Assembly (NCBI GenBank): GCA_021531755.1
Contig: JADYUK010000001.1
Coordinates: 62,001 to 126,000 of the forward strand
DNA from: Hoylesella loescheii
Lineage (GTDB): Bacteria > Bacteroidota > Bacteroidia > Bacteroidales > Bacteroidaceae
Direction: 5' to 3'
Length of the DNA: 64,000 nt
Part shown: one piece after another, positions 1 through 9,150 of the stretch
How positions within the stretch are numbered: the first letter of the stretch is position 1
Layout of the letters: the number at the start of each line of letters is the position of its first letter
Position numbers and translations under genes: made by a program
The notes under the pieces: generated by a model
The model's input: the letters and a program-made list of their open reading frames with translations, nothing else
What the model was told of the DNA's origin: nothing
Database searches by the model: none

Positions 1-285
1 CTGTGCTGCTTTAATAAGTCCAATGTTTCCTTCGTCAATGAGATCGGTCAGAGTCAGTCCTTGATGCTGGTATTGCTTTGCAACTGAAACTACAAATCGT
101 AGATTTGCTGTCACAAGCTTCTCTTTGGCACGCTCTCCTTCCAATCCTCCCTTGCGAATCTTCTGAGCAAGTTCAATCTCCTCGTCTATTGATATGAGCG
201 GAGCACGGCCAATCTCAACGAGGTATTTGTCAAGCGCCTCGCTGGAACGGTTTGTAATACTTTTCTGAATCTTTAATTGTCTCAT
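1..285 (-). CDS. rpoD: RNA polymerase primary sigma factor RpoD, N-terminal part
   Basis: Only the first 95 codons lie in the window; the gene continues beyond base 1. The protein starts [20 protein letters not shown] and runs through sigma region 1.2 ([24 protein letters not shown]) into region 2.1-2.2 ([35 protein letters not shown]). The start has almost no region 1.1, which is the form usual for the Bacteroidota primary sigma factor (family knowledge). It directs core RNA polymerase to the housekeeping promoters whose TAnnTTTG elements are seen repeatedly in this window. A matching -7 element lies about 60 bases upstream. Identity is very likely; the missing C-terminal regions 3-4 could not be checked. 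Confidence 0.95.
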   Translation of the reverse strand, partial: MRQLKIQKSITNRSSEALDKYLVEIGRAPLISIDEEIELAQKIRKGGLEGERAKEKLVTANLRFVVSVAKQYQHQGLTLTDLIDEGNIGLIKAAQ

Positions 286-346
286 TGTCTATCGTTTTAT
301 ACCTATTTAAAGCGTGTATTATAATATTATAACCGAAAAAACTATA

Positions 347-354
347 CAAAGTTA
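347..354 (-). promoter_or_regulatory. Putative -7 element of the rpoD promoter
   Basis: Read on the minus strand this is TAACTTTG, matching the Bacteroidota -7 consensus TAnnTTTG, 62 bases before the rpoD start. No clear TTTG -33 element sits 19-21 bases upstream, so only half of the promoter is supported. Confidence 0.4.
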
Positions 355-633
355 CATATAATTTCTTACATAACACTCTGATATCCTTCCTATTTAGTAT
401 AAATTAACTCAATTTCCGAGGTTTTGAGATACATCATGCCCATTTCATGCGTCATCGTGACAGTTAAGCGAATACAGACTGTTGCATAAGAATAACAACT
501 TTTCAAAGAAGGCTTCGGATGCCTATGGTTACCATCCTTGAGGATAAGATTTATCTGAATATGACAAACTTAACATACCTGAGATTCGGAAATCCATTAG
601 TACCGCAAACCCATAGGACGACAACCGATGACT

Positions 634-744
634 CCGCCTTCCGAGGAAATGAAATCCATGATGGTCAATGCCACCTTCCGAGGAAATGAAATCCATGATG
701 GTCAAAGCCGCCTTTCGAGGAAATGAAATCCATGATGGTCAAAG
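634..744. repeat. Three tandem copies of a 37-bp repeat
   Basis: Copies begin at 634, 671 and 708, each starting CCGCCTT or CCACCTT and containing GAGGAAATGAAATCCATGAT. They differ at only a few positions. The period of 37 is not a multiple of three, so the array does not encode a repeated peptide. No interspaced unique sequence exists, so this is not a CRISPR array. Only this one array was seen in the window. Confidence 0.85.
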
Positions 745-1018
745 CCGTCGGAGAGCGCAACGATATCGATTGCTCATTCGATACTGTCAAGAAAGTATAT
801 CGAGCCAATGATATATGGGCCAAGATTACATATACACCACGATGCCGAAAGGGGATGCGCTACTTCGTCAAGGACGTGATGAAGTTCCTGATTGTACTTT
901 ATCTTGTCCTTACCGAATTAAGGCGGATTGTCATTGTTGTTGTCACTATGAGTGACTACGTCTGCCATCCTCTGCTTGTGACGAAATATTATTACAGCAG
1001 ACCCTGTTTTAACAAACG

Positions 1019-1051
1019 ATGGCTCATCCCGACTTCTTCGAGATGAGCCAT
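1019..1051 (+). terminator. Hairpin with a short T-run, possible plus-strand terminator
   Basis: ATGGCTCATC (1019-1028) pairs with GATGAGCCAT (1042-1051), a perfect 10-bp stem with a 13-nt loop, followed by a short run of T. It overlaps the last codons of the doubtful plus-strand frame at 723-1046, which hints that this region was once transcribed in the plus direction. Confidence 0.4.
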
Positions 1052-1434
1052 TTTCAGTACCATTACAATCTGTTCTTGTATTGGTACAAAAAAATTGATT
1101 GTCTCACGACAACCAATCTTTATTAACCTTAATAATCTAATACCATGAAAAACACTTTGCAAAGTTATTAATTATTCATTAAATTTCCAAATTAATAATG
1201 TGATAATATTGTGTTCGGGTATAATTATTAACATTAATTATACAATACGGTTGCTCTTTGTATTTGTAATTAACAAATATTTAATGCTATAAACTATTTG
1301 GCCGTTGAACATATAATGTCAATAAATATGTATATAAATTGATTGTAAGGTTACTGATAATGCGATATTATATTGCATCATAATTAATGGTGAAATATAA
1401 AAATGGTGAAATATGAAAATGGAGAAATATAAAA

Positions 1435-1472
1435 AATCCGCAATACGGTATGACTGTACTGTATTGCGGATT
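1435..1472 (-). terminator. Intrinsic terminator of the infC-rpmI-rplT transcript
   Basis: A stem of 16 bp (1435-1450 with 1457-1472, one G-U pair) with a 6-nt loop. In the minus direction the stem is followed by T-rich sequence (GGATTTTTTATA). It lies 32 bases after the rplT stop codon. Confidence 0.8.
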
Positions 1473-1503
1473 AAGTTGTGCTTGTAAAAATGTTGCTCTT
1501 TGT

Positions 1504-1848
1504 TTACTTTACCTTTGCAACGATGGCCTTGAAGGCCTCTGGGTGGTTGACGGCGAGGTCAGCGAGAACCTTACGGTTGATTTCGATACCAGCCTTGTGG
1601 AGTGCTCCCATGAGCTGTGAGTAGCTCATTCCCTCGAGACGAGCTGCTGCGTTGATACGCTGTATCCAAAGTGCGCGGAAAGTGCGCTTCTTGTTCTTGC
1701 GGTCACGGTAAGCATAGGTAAGACCTTTCTCCCATGTGTTCTTGGCTACTGTCCAGACATTTTTGCGCGCTCCGAAATAGCCACGGGTGAGCTTAAGGAT
1801 TTTTTTGCGCTTTGCGCGAGATGCAACGTGATTTACTGATCTTGGCAT
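1504..1848 (-). CDS. rplT: 50S ribosomal protein L20
   Basis: 114 residues, the usual length. It begins [20 protein letters not shown] and has the typical [15 protein letters not shown] and [20 protein letters not shown] segments; the basic N-terminal arm binds 23S rRNA during early 50S assembly. It is the last gene of the thrS-infC-rpmI-rplT cluster, 32 bases after rpmI. In other bacteria L20 represses its own operon by binding a leader; no such leader could be assigned here. Confidence 0.97.
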   Translation of the reverse strand: MPRSVNHVASRAKRKKILKLTRGYFGARKNVWTVAKNTWEKGLTYAYRDRKNKKRTFRALWIQRINAAARLEGMSYSQLMGALHKAGIEINRKVLADLAVNHPEAFKAIVAKVK

Positions 1849-1880
1849 AGTTTTCTTACTTTAAAAGTTAGACAATAAGA

Positions 1881-2078
1881 TTAACGGAGACGCAGCAAGT
1901 CACGAACCTGCTTTGTGTTTGATGAATCAACGATTTCGAAGCCGAGAAGGTTGCGCTTCTGCTTCTTAGTCTTTTTGGTCAGGATGTGGCTGTGGAAAGC
2001 GTGACGACGCTTAATCTTACCTGTTCCAGTGAAAGAAAAACGTTTCTTTGCAGCGGAGTTTGTCTTTACTTTTGGCAT
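1881..2078 (-). CDS. rpmI: 50S ribosomal protein L35
   Basis: 65 residues starting MPKVKTNSAAKKRFSFTGTG, the L35 signature, with the basic tail usual for this protein. It is a structural part of the large ribosomal subunit. It sits between infC (245 bases upstream) and rplT (32 bases downstream). The gap to infC is longer than usual and contains a small GAGG/CCTC hairpin near 2311 that could be an attenuator, but this is weak. Confidence 0.96.
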   Translation of the reverse strand: MPKVKTNSAAKKRFSFTGTGKIKRRHAFHSHILTKKTKKQKRNLLGFEIVDSSNTKQVRDLLRLR

Positions 2079-2323
2079 TTTTTTTTATATGTTTATTTGT
2101 TATTGATATGTTGTGGCAACGCATATACCGGGCGTTACGCACTGTATTTCTTATTTCTAATGGTTTCTTTTCTGCTATATTCCTTGTGCAAGAGTATGTT
2201 TGCTTGATAGTGGTTCTTCCGTTGGTATTTGTGGATGAATACATGTTAACCGGAAGTCCTCAATGTTTGTTTATTCTTGCTCTTTTAGACGTATAGCGGT
2301 AAAGAGGGGCGCCTCGCTTTTTA

Positions 2324-3013
2324 TCACTCTTCGTCGAACTTTAAGTTAGCGAGAGCTTCTGCACCTTTTGCGTTAGCAGCAAGTCCACCATTTTGTGGTG
2401 TCTCGTTTTTTATGTCCGTCTGTCCCTGCTTTGCTTCAGCCTCACGGCGCTCGCGATCCATCTTCTGCTGGCTTTTCTTTACTACAGATACTTTCTTGGG
2501 CGCAAGGAAGAGGAACATTTTCTTGCCTTCAAGTTTTGGCATCTGCTCTACTTTTCCGTATTCCTCAAGGTCATTGGCGAAACGGAGCAACAAGACCTCA
2601 CCTTGTTCTTTGAAGAGTATAGAGCGTCCTCTGAAAAAGACGTATGCACGTACCTTGTTTCCTTCTGAAAGGAACTCCTGTGCGTGTTTTAGTTTGAAGT
2701 TGTAGTCGTGGTCGTCAGTCTGCGGGCCGAATCTTATCTCTTTTACTTCCACCTTGACCTGCTTCTGCTTCATTTCCTTTGCCTTCTTTTTCTGCTGGTA
2801 AAGGAATTTTGAGTAGTTAATTATTCGGCATACGGGTGGTTCTGCATTAGGAGATATCATGACGAGGTCTTCATCTCTTTGTCTTGCCATATCAAGAGCC
2901 TGACGTGTCGGTATAACCATAGAGCCGTCATCGCCTACAATACGCACTTCTTTGCATCGTATCTGCTCGTTGATGCGGTACTGATTGTTGTCTTTCTTCT
3001 TGTCTATCTTCAT
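2324..3013 (-). CDS. infC: Translation initiation factor IF-3
   Basis: 229 residues. The N-terminal domain (about 10-80) contains [19 protein letters not shown] and [12 protein letters not shown], and the C-terminal domain (about 88-170) contains [23 protein letters not shown] cut here to its key part [11 protein letters not shown]. It keeps the 30S subunit free of 50S and checks start-codon pairing. Compared with the approximately 180-residue E. coli protein it carries a charged tail of about 55 residues ([13 protein letters not shown] and an [17 protein letters not shown] end), a feature often seen in Bacteroidota. The start is a plain ATG, so the AUU-type autoregulation known from E. coli is not indicated. 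Confidence 0.96.
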   Translation of the reverse strand: MKIDKKKDNNQYRINEQIRCKEVRIVGDDGSMVIPTRQALDMARQRDEDLVMISPNAEPPVCRIINYSKFLYQQKKKAKEMKQKQVKVEVKEIRFGPQTDDHDYNFKLKHAQEFLSEGNKVRAYVFFRGRSILFKEQGEVLLLRFANDLEEYGKVEQMPKLEGKKMFLFLAPKKVSVVKKSQQKMDRERREAEAKQGQTDIKNETPQNGGLAANAKGAEALANLKFDEE

Positions 3014-3092
3014 TAAATTTTTTGAGGTTTGCAGTGTATGCAGTCTTGCCTTTCAGGCTGTATTATATATGTGCATTTGAAAAATGCAGATG

Positions 3093-3100
3093 CAAAGGTA
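3093..3100 (-). promoter_or_regulatory. Putative -7 element of an infC promoter
   Basis: On the minus strand this reads TACCTTTG, matching TAnnTTTG, 80 bases before the infC start and downstream of the thrS stop. A short perfect inverted repeat (TGCATTT/AAATGCA, 3072-3088) lies in the predicted leader. No good -33 box was found. Confidence 0.45.
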
Positions 3101-3172
3101 CTAATTTATATTAATATATAAACGTAATAAGTACCTAAGCCTCTGCATTTTTAACATTATTTACGAGTGTTG

Positions 3173-5143
3173 TTAGTCTTTTGGTTTCAAATTGGTTGCC
3201 TCAAGCATATCAGCAACTTCTGTAAGGACTCGTTTTGCGAAATCTTCTTTACTCATGACAGCTTGGTCGCCTCCACCTTGTTGTCTCATGGCTACAGTAC
3301 CCTCTGCTGACTCTTTCTCGCCAACGATTACCATATAGGGGACACGCTTGAGCTCGTTGTCGCGTATCTTACGACCGATTTTCTCATTACGATTATCTAC
3401 TGTAGAGCGTACGCCTACGCTGCTGAAGTAATCTGCAACTTCTGCTGCGTAATCGTTGTATTTCTCTGATATCGGAAGTATTGCGACCTGCTCCGGTGCG
3501 AGCCATAGCGGGAAATGTCCAGCAGTATGTTCTATGAGGACTGCTGTAAAACGCTCGAGGGAGCCAAAAGGTGCTCTGTGTATCATCACAGGACGCTTCT
3601 TTGTATTGTCCTCAGCGGTGTATTCGAGCTGGAATCTTTCAGGAAGATTGTAGTCAACCTGTATTGTTCCGAGCTGCCAGCGTCGTCCAATGGCGTCTTT
3701 TACCATACAGTCGAGCTTTGGTCCATAGAATGCAGCCTCGCCAAGTTCTGTGCGTGCCTTGATGCCTTTCTCCTTGCAAGCTTCTATAATAGCGCTCTCT
3801 GCCTCTTCCCATATCTCATCGCTACCGATGTATTTCTCGGTGTCTTTTGGGTCGCGGAGTGAAATCTGGAACTCAACCTGATTGTCGTTGAAGCCGAATA
3901 TCTTGAAGACGGTGAGGATTATATCGAGCACACGGAGGAACTCTCCCTTTACCTGGTCTTGACGGCAGAAGATATGTGCGTCATCCTGGGTGAAAGAGCG
4001 TACACGTGTCAGTCCATGTAATTCGCCTGATTTCTCGTAGCGGTAGACGGTCCCGAACTCTGCGCAACGGAAAGGAAGGTCTTTATATGAGCGTGGTTTC
4101 CACGCAAACACTTCGCAATGGTGAGGGCAGTTCATAGGTTTCAGCATGTACTCCTCATCCTCTTCCGGTGTATGTATTGGCTGGAATGAGTCTTTCCCAT
4201 AATGTGCATAGTGGCCAGATGTTACATAGAGGTTCTTAGAGCCGATGTGTGGGGTTATGACTTCCTGATATCCGAAATTCTTCTGTATCTTTCGTAGCAT
4301 ATCCTGAAGGCGGAGTCTGAGGTCTGTACCTTTGGGTAGCCATATTGGTAGTCCTTTGCCCACTCTCTCTGAGAACATGAAGAGCTCCATCTCTTTTCCT
4401 ATCTTGCGATGGTCGCGTTTCTTTGCCTCTTCGAGCATTAGCAGGTACTCATCGAGCATTTTCTTCTTTGGGAAAGAGATGCCGTAGAGACGTTGCATCT
4501 GGTCTTTTGTTGCGTCGCCTCTCCAGAAAGCTCCTGCTATGGCAGTCAGCTTGACAGCTTTGATAGTGCCTGTCGATACGATGTGTGGACCTTTGCAGAG
4601 GTCTGTGAAATTGCCTTGGGTATATGTTGTTATGGTTCCATCCTCAAGGTCTTCCTCTATATGCTCACATTTATATGTCTGTCCTGCAGCCTTGAATTTG
4701 GCTAGGCAGTCAGCTTTTGATATTTCCTTACGTACGACGGGCTCGTCCTTACGTGCGAGCTCCATCATCTTGTCTTCTATTTTCTTGAAGTCACCTTCTT
4801 TGATCATCTCGCCATTTGGGAGAAGGACATCATAGAAGAAGCCGTTCTCTACTGCAGGGCCGAATCCGAACTGTATGCCAGGGTACAGTTCTTGTAGAGC
4901 CTCTGCAAGCAGGTGTGCGCTTGTATGCCAGAAGCTGTGTTTGCCCTGCTCGTCTTCAAACTTGTATAGTGCGATGCGTGCGTCCTCGTTGATAGGGCGG
5001 TTTATTTCTATTGTCTCACCGTTTACGCCGCAGGATACGATGCTGCGTGCGAGAGCAGGTGATATACTCTCAGCAATCTGCTTGCCGGTAACTCCCTTCT
5101 CATACTCTCGGATGCTACCGTCTGGAAATGTGATTTTTATCAT
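3173..5143 (-). CDS. thrS: Threonyl-tRNA synthetase
   Basis: 656 residues from the chosen start [17 protein letters not shown]. Domain order is TGS (1-65), editing domain with [11 protein letters not shown] (HxxxH motif) and CKGPH, then the class II catalytic core with [10 protein letters not shown] and [15 protein letters not shown], and the C-terminal anticodon-binding domain (about 540-640). It charges tRNA-Thr and hydrolyses Ser-tRNA-Thr. The frame is open 22 codons further upstream (to 5209), but a promoter -7 element lies at 5207-5214, so that extension would not be transcribed. First gene of the thrS-infC-rpmI-rplT cluster. Confidence 0.97.
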   Translation of the reverse strand: MIKITFPDGSIREYEKGVTGKQIAESISPALARSIVSCGVNGETIEINRPINEDARIALYKFEDEQGKHSFWHTSAHLLAEALQELYPGIQFGFGPAVENGFFYDVLLPNGEMIKEGDFKKIEDKMMELARKDEPVVRKEISKADCLAKFKAAGQTYKCEHIEEDLEDGTITTYTQGNFTDLCKGPHIVSTGTIKAVKLTAIAGAFWRGDATKDQMQRLYGISFPKKKMLDEYLLMLEEAKKRDHRKIGKEMELFMFSERVGKGLPIWLPKGTDLRLRLQDMLRKIQKNFGYQEVITPHIGSKNLYVTSGHYAHYGKDSFQPIHTPEEDEEYMLKPMNCPHHCEVFAWKPRSYKDLPFRCAEFGTVYRYEKSGELHGLTRVRSFTQDDAHIFCRQDQVKGEFLRVLDIILTVFKIFGFNDNQVEFQISLRDPKDTEKYIGSDEIWEEAESAIIEACKEKGIKARTELGEAAFYGPKLDCMVKDAIGRRWQLGTIQVDYNLPERFQLEYTAEDNTKKRPVMIHRAPFGSLERFTAVLIEHTAGHFPLWLAPEQVAILPISEKYNDYAAEVADYFSSVGVRSTVDNRNEKIGRKIRDNELKRVPYMVIVGEKESAEGTVAMRQQGGGDQAVMSKEDFAKRVLTEVADMLEATNLKPKD

Positions 5144-5206
5144 TGTTTTATTCTTGTTTATATGTGCGTCATACAAACGATGCACATGTTGTTTTATTAT
5201 CGGCTG

Positions 5207-5214
5207 CAAATTTA
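5207..5214 (-). promoter_or_regulatory. Putative -7 element of the thrS promoter
   Basis: Reads TAAATTTG on the minus strand (TAnnTTTG), 64 bases before the selected thrS start. It overlaps the upstream in-frame ATG at 5209, which argues for the downstream start. No clear -33 box. Confidence 0.5.
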
Positions 5215-5248
5215 ATATTTTTCTGTCAGATAAGTATATTTTGCCAGA

Positions 5249-6979
5249 TTATTTTTTATCGTTGTTGAATTTTTTTATTACGCTATATGCACTGTATAGT
5301 CCGAGTTCTCCAGCTTTGCTCAGGTCGTCGAGTCCTTTCTTCTTATTGTCTGAGAAGATGTGGCACAGTCCTCTGTTGAAATAAGCTTCTGGCATGCGAG
5401 GGTCAAGTCCGATAGCTGTTGTGAGGTCTTTTATTGCGTCTACGTAGTCACCTTGTTTTGCGAGTATGGTACCTCTTGTATAATATAATGTGGATTCGTC
5501 CGGTGTCTTCTCTATTTCTGCTGTTACTTCAGCTATGGTAGGGGTTATGGCGCCATTTATTGACGACGCGTTGGCCATGGCGTCTGCGTAGTTCTGCAGC
5601 ATGCTCTGACCATTCTTGGGGTCGAATCCAGTTATTGGCCTCTCGGGTAGGAAATCTATGGTTACTTTCCTGTTCTGTACTTTGCCTCTGTATGCGCTTT
5701 GATATTCATGCTCGGCGGCAGTCTCGTCGTCCACGACAAGCTGGCTGTATTTGTTCGGGTCTATGTCGCTGCGTTTTCTCAGGTCTTGAAGTTTCTTCTT
5801 GCTCCATCGGGGTTGTATGCCGAGATGTTTGTCCATTTGAGCTTTCAGTATCTTGAACTCGTCCATCTCTGCCTTTGCTGTCATGCCGAGCCTTCTGTAG
5901 CATGATGCTCTCTTGGAGAGTCCTGTCCAGAAGTTTGGGAACTGGTTGATGACCTTTGTGTAATCTCTTATCGCACCACGTAAGTCTCCTGTCTGGTCGA
6001 GGAGCATTGCGCGGTTGAGGAGTGCCATAATATTTGCCGGCTCCATTTTCAGGACATAGTTGAAGTCGTCTATTGCCCGGTTGTCGTCCCCGACTTGTTG
6101 TCTTAAGAGTCCGCGGTTATAATGTGCAAGGAAGTTGTTTGGGTCTATGTCGAGTGCTATGTCATAATCTGACATGGCTCCACGGAGATTGTTTATGTTT
6201 ACTCGTGCCAGTGCGCGGTTTATGTAGTTCTGCACGGTTCTTGGTTTCAGGTGCAGGGCTTTTGATAGCAGGGTGTCCGCTGATGCCCAGTCTTTTCTTG
6301 CGAGGGATATATTAGCTCTTGTGGCCCATGTGTCTGCGTTGTACGGGTCTATTCCCAGGCTTTTGTCGAGCCATGCGGCAGCTTGTGCCGTGTCCTTGTT
6401 GAGTATGTATATCTCAGCCTTGGCGTTGTAAGCTCCCGACATTTTCCTCCATTTTGATATTATCGTGTCGAGCTGTGCGTGTGCTATATCGTAGTCTTTG
6501 TTCTCAATATGGCATATTGCCCTGTTATACCAGTAGTTTTGGTTTCCTGGTGAGAGCGTGAGAGCTTTGTCATAATCCTTTATGGCATCGCTGTAGTTTT
6601 TCTGCCTGATTCTGCTTATACCTCTGAGGTCAAATATCTCTGGAACATAGGGATTCAGCTTTATTGCCTCTGTTGCGTCGCTCTCAGCTCCACTATAGTC
6701 GTCGAGATAGAATTTCGCTATTGAGCGCATCTGGTATGGCTCATAGAGGTATGGCTTGAGGATTATTATTTGTGAGAAATATTGGATTGACAGTACGTAG
6801 TCCTCATAGTGCAGTGCGATTTTGCCGCTTGTCATGAGGCGGTCAGTATTGAATTGTGCTTGGCATGGTGTTGCCAGAAGCATAGCAGCGTAAGTATATA
6901 CAATAACACATAAGAGATGCAGTTTTCCCCTGCATCTCTCTCTGCTGTCTGCAATGTGCCTTTGTATTCCCTTTCTCAC
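5249..6979 (-). CDS. Exported tetratricopeptide-repeat protein
   Basis: 576 residues. An N-terminal hydrophobic segment (about 20-42, LLCVIVYTYAAMLLATPCQA) looks like a Sec signal peptide with cleavage near CQAQF. Residues about 50-390 form a run of around ten TPR units (for example NYWYNRAICHIENKDYDIAH, FLAHYNRGLLRQQVGDDNRA), then a less ordered stretch (about 390-470) and one to two further TPR units (YYTRGTILAKQGDYVDAIKD, AYFNRGLCHIFSDNKKKG). Such proteins serve as periplasmic protein-binding scaffolds; the partner cannot be told. It starts 11 bases after the def stop, so it is probably the last gene of a lipoprotein-ruvX-def-TPR transcript. Confidence 0.85.
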   Translation of the reverse strand: MRKGIQRHIADSRERCRGKLHLLCVIVYTYAAMLLATPCQAQFNTDRLMTSGKIALHYEDYVLSIQYFSQIIILKPYLYEPYQMRSIAKFYLDDYSGAESDATEAIKLNPYVPEIFDLRGISRIRQKNYSDAIKDYDKALTLSPGNQNYWYNRAICHIENKDYDIAHAQLDTIISKWRKMSGAYNAKAEIYILNKDTAQAAAWLDKSLGIDPYNADTWATRANISLARKDWASADTLLSKALHLKPRTVQNYINRALARVNINNLRGAMSDYDIALDIDPNNFLAHYNRGLLRQQVGDDNRAIDDFNYVLKMEPANIMALLNRAMLLDQTGDLRGAIRDYTKVINQFPNFWTGLSKRASCYRRLGMTAKAEMDEFKILKAQMDKHLGIQPRWSKKKLQDLRKRSDIDPNKYSQLVVDDETAAEHEYQSAYRGKVQNRKVTIDFLPERPITGFDPKNGQSMLQNYADAMANASSINGAITPTIAEVTAEIEKTPDESTLYYTRGTILAKQGDYVDAIKDLTTAIGLDPRMPEAYFNRGLCHIFSDNKKKGLDDLSKAGELGLYSAYSVIKKFNNDKK

Positions 6980-6990
6980 GTTGTGTCAGT

Positions 6991-7554
6991 TTATACTCTC
7001 GGTGATTTTGTCTTGTATCCGCAGCTGAAGCGTCCCTGCAATAAAGCCTTAAGTTTTGACTTGATGAGTTGTTTCCTGAAAGGTGATATGCGGTCGATGA
7101 ACATTTTCCCGTCAAGATGGTCAAACTCGTGTTGCATTACTCGTGCGAGATATCCGTCTATCCACTCGTCATGATGTGTGAAGTTCTCGTCGTCGTATTC
7201 GACGTGGATTCTTGTTGGGCGTGTTACATTCTCATGTATTGCTGGGAGCGAGAGGCATCCTTCCTGTGATGTCTCCTTGCTTGCCTTCTCGTCATATTCG
7301 ATTATGTGTGGGTTTATGTACACGTGTCTGAAGTCCTTGTACTCTGGCATATCCTCAGCAAGAGGGTCGAGGTCTATGATGACGAGTCTGATGGCGCGTC
7401 CTATCTGAGGTGCAGCCAGTCCGATACCTTCGCTGTTGGCCAGTGTCTCCCACATGTTCTCGATAAGTGTGTCCAGCTCTGGATATTCTGGTGTTATGTC
7501 TTCTGCCACTTTGCGTAGCACAGGCATTCCATATGTATATATTGGTAAAATCAT
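6991..7554 (-). CDS. def: Peptide deformylase
   Basis: 187 residues from [20 protein letters not shown]. All three metal-site motifs are present: [17 protein letters not shown] and the HEFDHLDG helix. It removes the formyl group from nascent N-termini. The frame stays open 12 codons further up to 7590, but these codons ([10 protein letters not shown]) come from the end of the dispersed repeat at 7561-7638, so the internal Met is taken as the start; this also matches the usual N-terminus of the family. The gene lies between ruvX and the TPR gene on the same strand. Confidence 0.95.
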   Translation of the reverse strand: MILPIYTYGMPVLRKVAEDITPEYPELDTLIENMWETLANSEGIGLAAPQIGRAIRLVIIDLDPLAEDMPEYKDFRHVYINPHIIEYDEKASKETSQEGCLSLPAIHENVTRPTRIHVEYDDENFTHHDEWIDGYLARVMQHEFDHLDGKMFIDRISPFRKQLIKSKLKALLQGRFSCGYKTKSPRV

Positions 7555-7560
7555 CTTTAT

Positions 7561-7638
7561 GTTGGATTTCATCCGACTTTTTCTCGCCAATCCAAAGCAA
7601 ACAAGTTTCCTTTGGTCTTTTGGCTTAACGAAAACGTT
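7561..7638 (+). repeat. Single copy of the 64-bp hairpin repeat, upstream of def
   Basis: Core at 7575-7638, preceded by the 11-bp linker GGATTTCATCC seen between copies at 54788-55001. It can fold as GCCAA/TTGGC outer stem, CCAAAG/CTTTGG inner stem, followed by the self-complementary AACGAAAACGTT. Nearly identical copies occur at 37369-37432 and 54788-55001. It lies in the spacer between ruvX and def, and the def transcript would carry its complement. Confidence 0.85.
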
Positions 7639-7717
7639 CAGTTTCTGCTGTCTCGTATTCTTTCTGTTTCCTGTTGTGGGATGCCACCGTCTGTGTTGAT
7701 GTCAGGGGATAAGGGGA

Positions 7718-8140
7718 TTATAGGATGGAGTTCCGTTTAGCCTCGAGATAGTCTTGTAGTATTATTGTTGCGGATATCTCGTCGACGAGCTCTTTGTTCT
7801 GTCTTGCCTTTTTCCTTAATCCTGCGTCTATCATCGTTCTGTGTGCGAGGACTGATGTGAATCTCTCGTCATACCATTCGATGTTTATGTCCGGCATGTT
7901 CTTTTTCAGTTGTCCGACGAAAGTTCTCACTCTGTTCAGATTCTCGCTTGGCTGGCCATTTGGCTGTCTTGGTTCTCCGAATACGATAGTTTCCACCTCT
8001 TCCTTCTGGCAGTATTCAGTGATGAATCTCATGAGGTCAGACGTGGCGACAGTCACCAACCCACCTGCAACTATCTGCAATGGGTCAGTGACTGCCAGTC
8101 CGGTACGTTTCTTTCCGTAGTCTACAGAAAGTACTCGCAT
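7718..8140 (-). CDS. ruvX: RuvX/YqgF family putative pre-16S rRNA nuclease
   Basis: 140 residues, normal for the family. The RNase H-like fold is shown by the first acidic motif VLSVDYGKKRTGLAVTD, the middle VFGEPRQPNGQPSE segment and YDERFTSVLA, and the C-terminal LVDEISATIILQDYL. Members are linked to 16S rRNA 5'-end maturation and were first proposed as Holliday-junction resolvases. The start is 3 bases after the stop of the upstream SPOR lipoprotein gene, so the two are surely co-transcribed. Confidence 0.93.
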   Translation of the reverse strand: MRVLSVDYGKKRTGLAVTDPLQIVAGGLVTVATSDLMRFITEYCQKEEVETIVFGEPRQPNGQPSENLNRVRTFVGQLKKNMPDINIEWYDERFTSVLAHRTMIDAGLRKKARQNKELVDEISATIILQDYLEAKRNSIL

Positions 8141-8143
8141 ATC

Positions 8144-8623
8144 TTATTTGTTATAGAGAATCCAAGCGTCAGCATACTGTGAGCGCAGAGCGTCACGGCT
8201 GTTAACAGCGTCGGCCTTGCTGTCGTATGTTGTGGCAACGACACGATAGAAGTTGTTGGCAGGGTTGAACACTATCTGTGCTGCGTATCCGGCGTTTTTC
8301 AGACGTGACTGTAGTCCCTCAGCGTTTGACCTGAGTCCGAATGAGCCTACTACGACACTGAAGTTCTTAAGTCCTGCACCGCTGATGACATTGACATTCT
8401 CTGAGCGTACTGGCACGTTGTCGTAGTTGTCTGTGGTTCTTGTCTCTGTCTGCTGGCGCTCAACAACAGGAGCCACCACCTGAGGCTGTTCTACGACTGT
8501 TGTCTGTTCCTGGTTCTGGGCTTTCTCGTATGCCTTACGGTAAGCGCTCTCCTTGCTTGAGCCACAGCTTGCCATTACTAATGCAGCGCAAAGAATCGCG
8601 CTTAGGGTCATGGATTTCTTCAT
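8144..8623 (-). CDS. SPOR-domain lipoprotein
   Basis: 159 residues from MKKSMTLSAILCAALVMASC. The lipobox MASC places the mature N-terminus at Cys20, followed by a low-complexity Q/V/E linker (about 30-80) and a C-terminal SPOR domain (about 85-159: FSVVVGSFGLRSNAEGLQSR, FYRVVATTYDSKADA). SPOR domains bind denuded septal peptidoglycan, so a role at the cell envelope or division site is likely. The frame extends 29 codons upstream, but the -7 element at 8680-8687 lies inside that extension, supporting the internal start. First gene of the ruvX-def transcript. Confidence 0.88.
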   Translation of the reverse strand: MKKSMTLSAILCAALVMASCGSSKESAYRKAYEKAQNQEQTTVVEQPQVVAPVVERQQTETRTTDNYDNVPVRSENVNVISGAGLKNFSVVVGSFGLRSNAEGLQSRLKNAGYAAQIVFNPANNFYRVVATTYDSKADAVNSRDALRSQYADAWILYNK

Positions 8624-8679
8624 ACCTGAATGTGTGATATTTTGTTTAGCTTTTTGTGTCGGTTTATACAATTCGACTA

Positions 8680-8687
8680 CAAAGTTA
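8680..8687 (-). promoter_or_regulatory. Putative -7 element of the SPOR lipoprotein operon
   Basis: TAACTTTG on the minus strand, 57 bases before the chosen start codon. It overlaps an upstream in-frame extension and so decides the start. No obvious -33 box. Confidence 0.5.
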
Positions 8688-8778
8688 ATAATAATTCGGT
8701 TATTCCCCAACTGTTTTCCATCTAAAGTATGTTAAATCAATAAAAATGAAGCGTTTTAACAAATTATTAGACAGATTA

Positions 8779-8810
8779 TTTGGAACAATTTGAAATCTTG
8801 AGTATTTTTG
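8779..8810 (+). promoter_or_regulatory. Promoter of the ytxH gene cluster
   Basis: -33 TTTG at 8779-8782, a 20-nt spacer, and -7 TATTTTTG at 8803-8810. Both boxes and the spacing fit the Bacteroidota primary sigma consensus, making this one of the two best promoters in the window. It would leave a leader of about 120 nt before the ytxH start at 8938. Confidence 0.65.
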
Positions 8811-8937
8811 CCGATGATAACAGTCAGGCCATTGTCGTCGGACAGTCGCACGGCGACACTGCTGTCATGGATGCTGGCAGTGCTTGGGCTGCATCAGAAT
8901 CAATTTGGAATATTAACTTATAAAGAAAGGAAACATT

Positions 8938-9144
8938 ATGAAAGCATTAGGCTACATCGGAGCATTCCTCGGAGGCGCACTTGCTGGTGCTGCTATCGGA
9001 CTGCTTGCTGCACCGGAGTCAGGTGCGGACACACGTAAGAAGATAACATCAAAAGTAAAGGATTTCTGTGACCGCCATAACGTTGAGTTGTCAAAGAAAG
9101 AGATGGCAGAGCTGGCAGAAGACCTTCTTGATGTAAACGAGTAA
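8938..9144 (+). CDS. YtxH-domain small membrane protein
   Basis: 68 residues. A glycine/alanine-rich hydrophobic segment (about 5-25, FLGGALAGAAIGLLAAPESG) is followed by the YtxH-type motif APESGADTRKKI and a short amphipathic helix (KVKDFCDRHNVELSKKEMAE). YtxH proteins are small single-pass membrane proteins often tied to stress responses; a specific activity is not known. It is the first of three plus-strand genes of small proteins, with its own good promoter, and is separated from the second gene by a structured terminator. Confidence 0.85.
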   Translation: MKALGYIGAFLGGALAGAAIGLLAAPESGADTRKKITSKVKDFCDRHNVELSKKEMAELAEDLLDVNE

Positions 9145-9150
9145 ACTTTT

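Larger units (their letters stand above)
286..1434. other. Long intergenic region between rpoD and rplT
   Basis: About 1.15 kb without a convincing gene. It holds the rpoD promoter element, a triple 37-bp repeat (634-744), an open frame of 107 codons at 723-1046 on the plus strand that begins inside the third repeat and resembles nothing I recognise, and a hairpin at 1019-1051. From about 1060 to 1430 the DNA is strongly A+T-rich with no open frame of note. The middle part could be a decayed gene or mobile-element relic, but no family can be named. Confidence 0.5.

Noticed and set aside
634..744. Possible CRISPR array
   Set aside because: The 37-bp units abut directly with no spacers.
723..1046. 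107-codon plus-strand open frame
   Set aside because: It starts inside a 37-bp repeat, has no recognisable domain and a hydrophobic, irregular composition; listed only as part of the intergenic region.
3173..5209. Longer thrS start at 5209
   Set aside because: The TAnnTTTG element at 5207-5214 overlaps it, and the TGS domain begins at the internal Met (5143).
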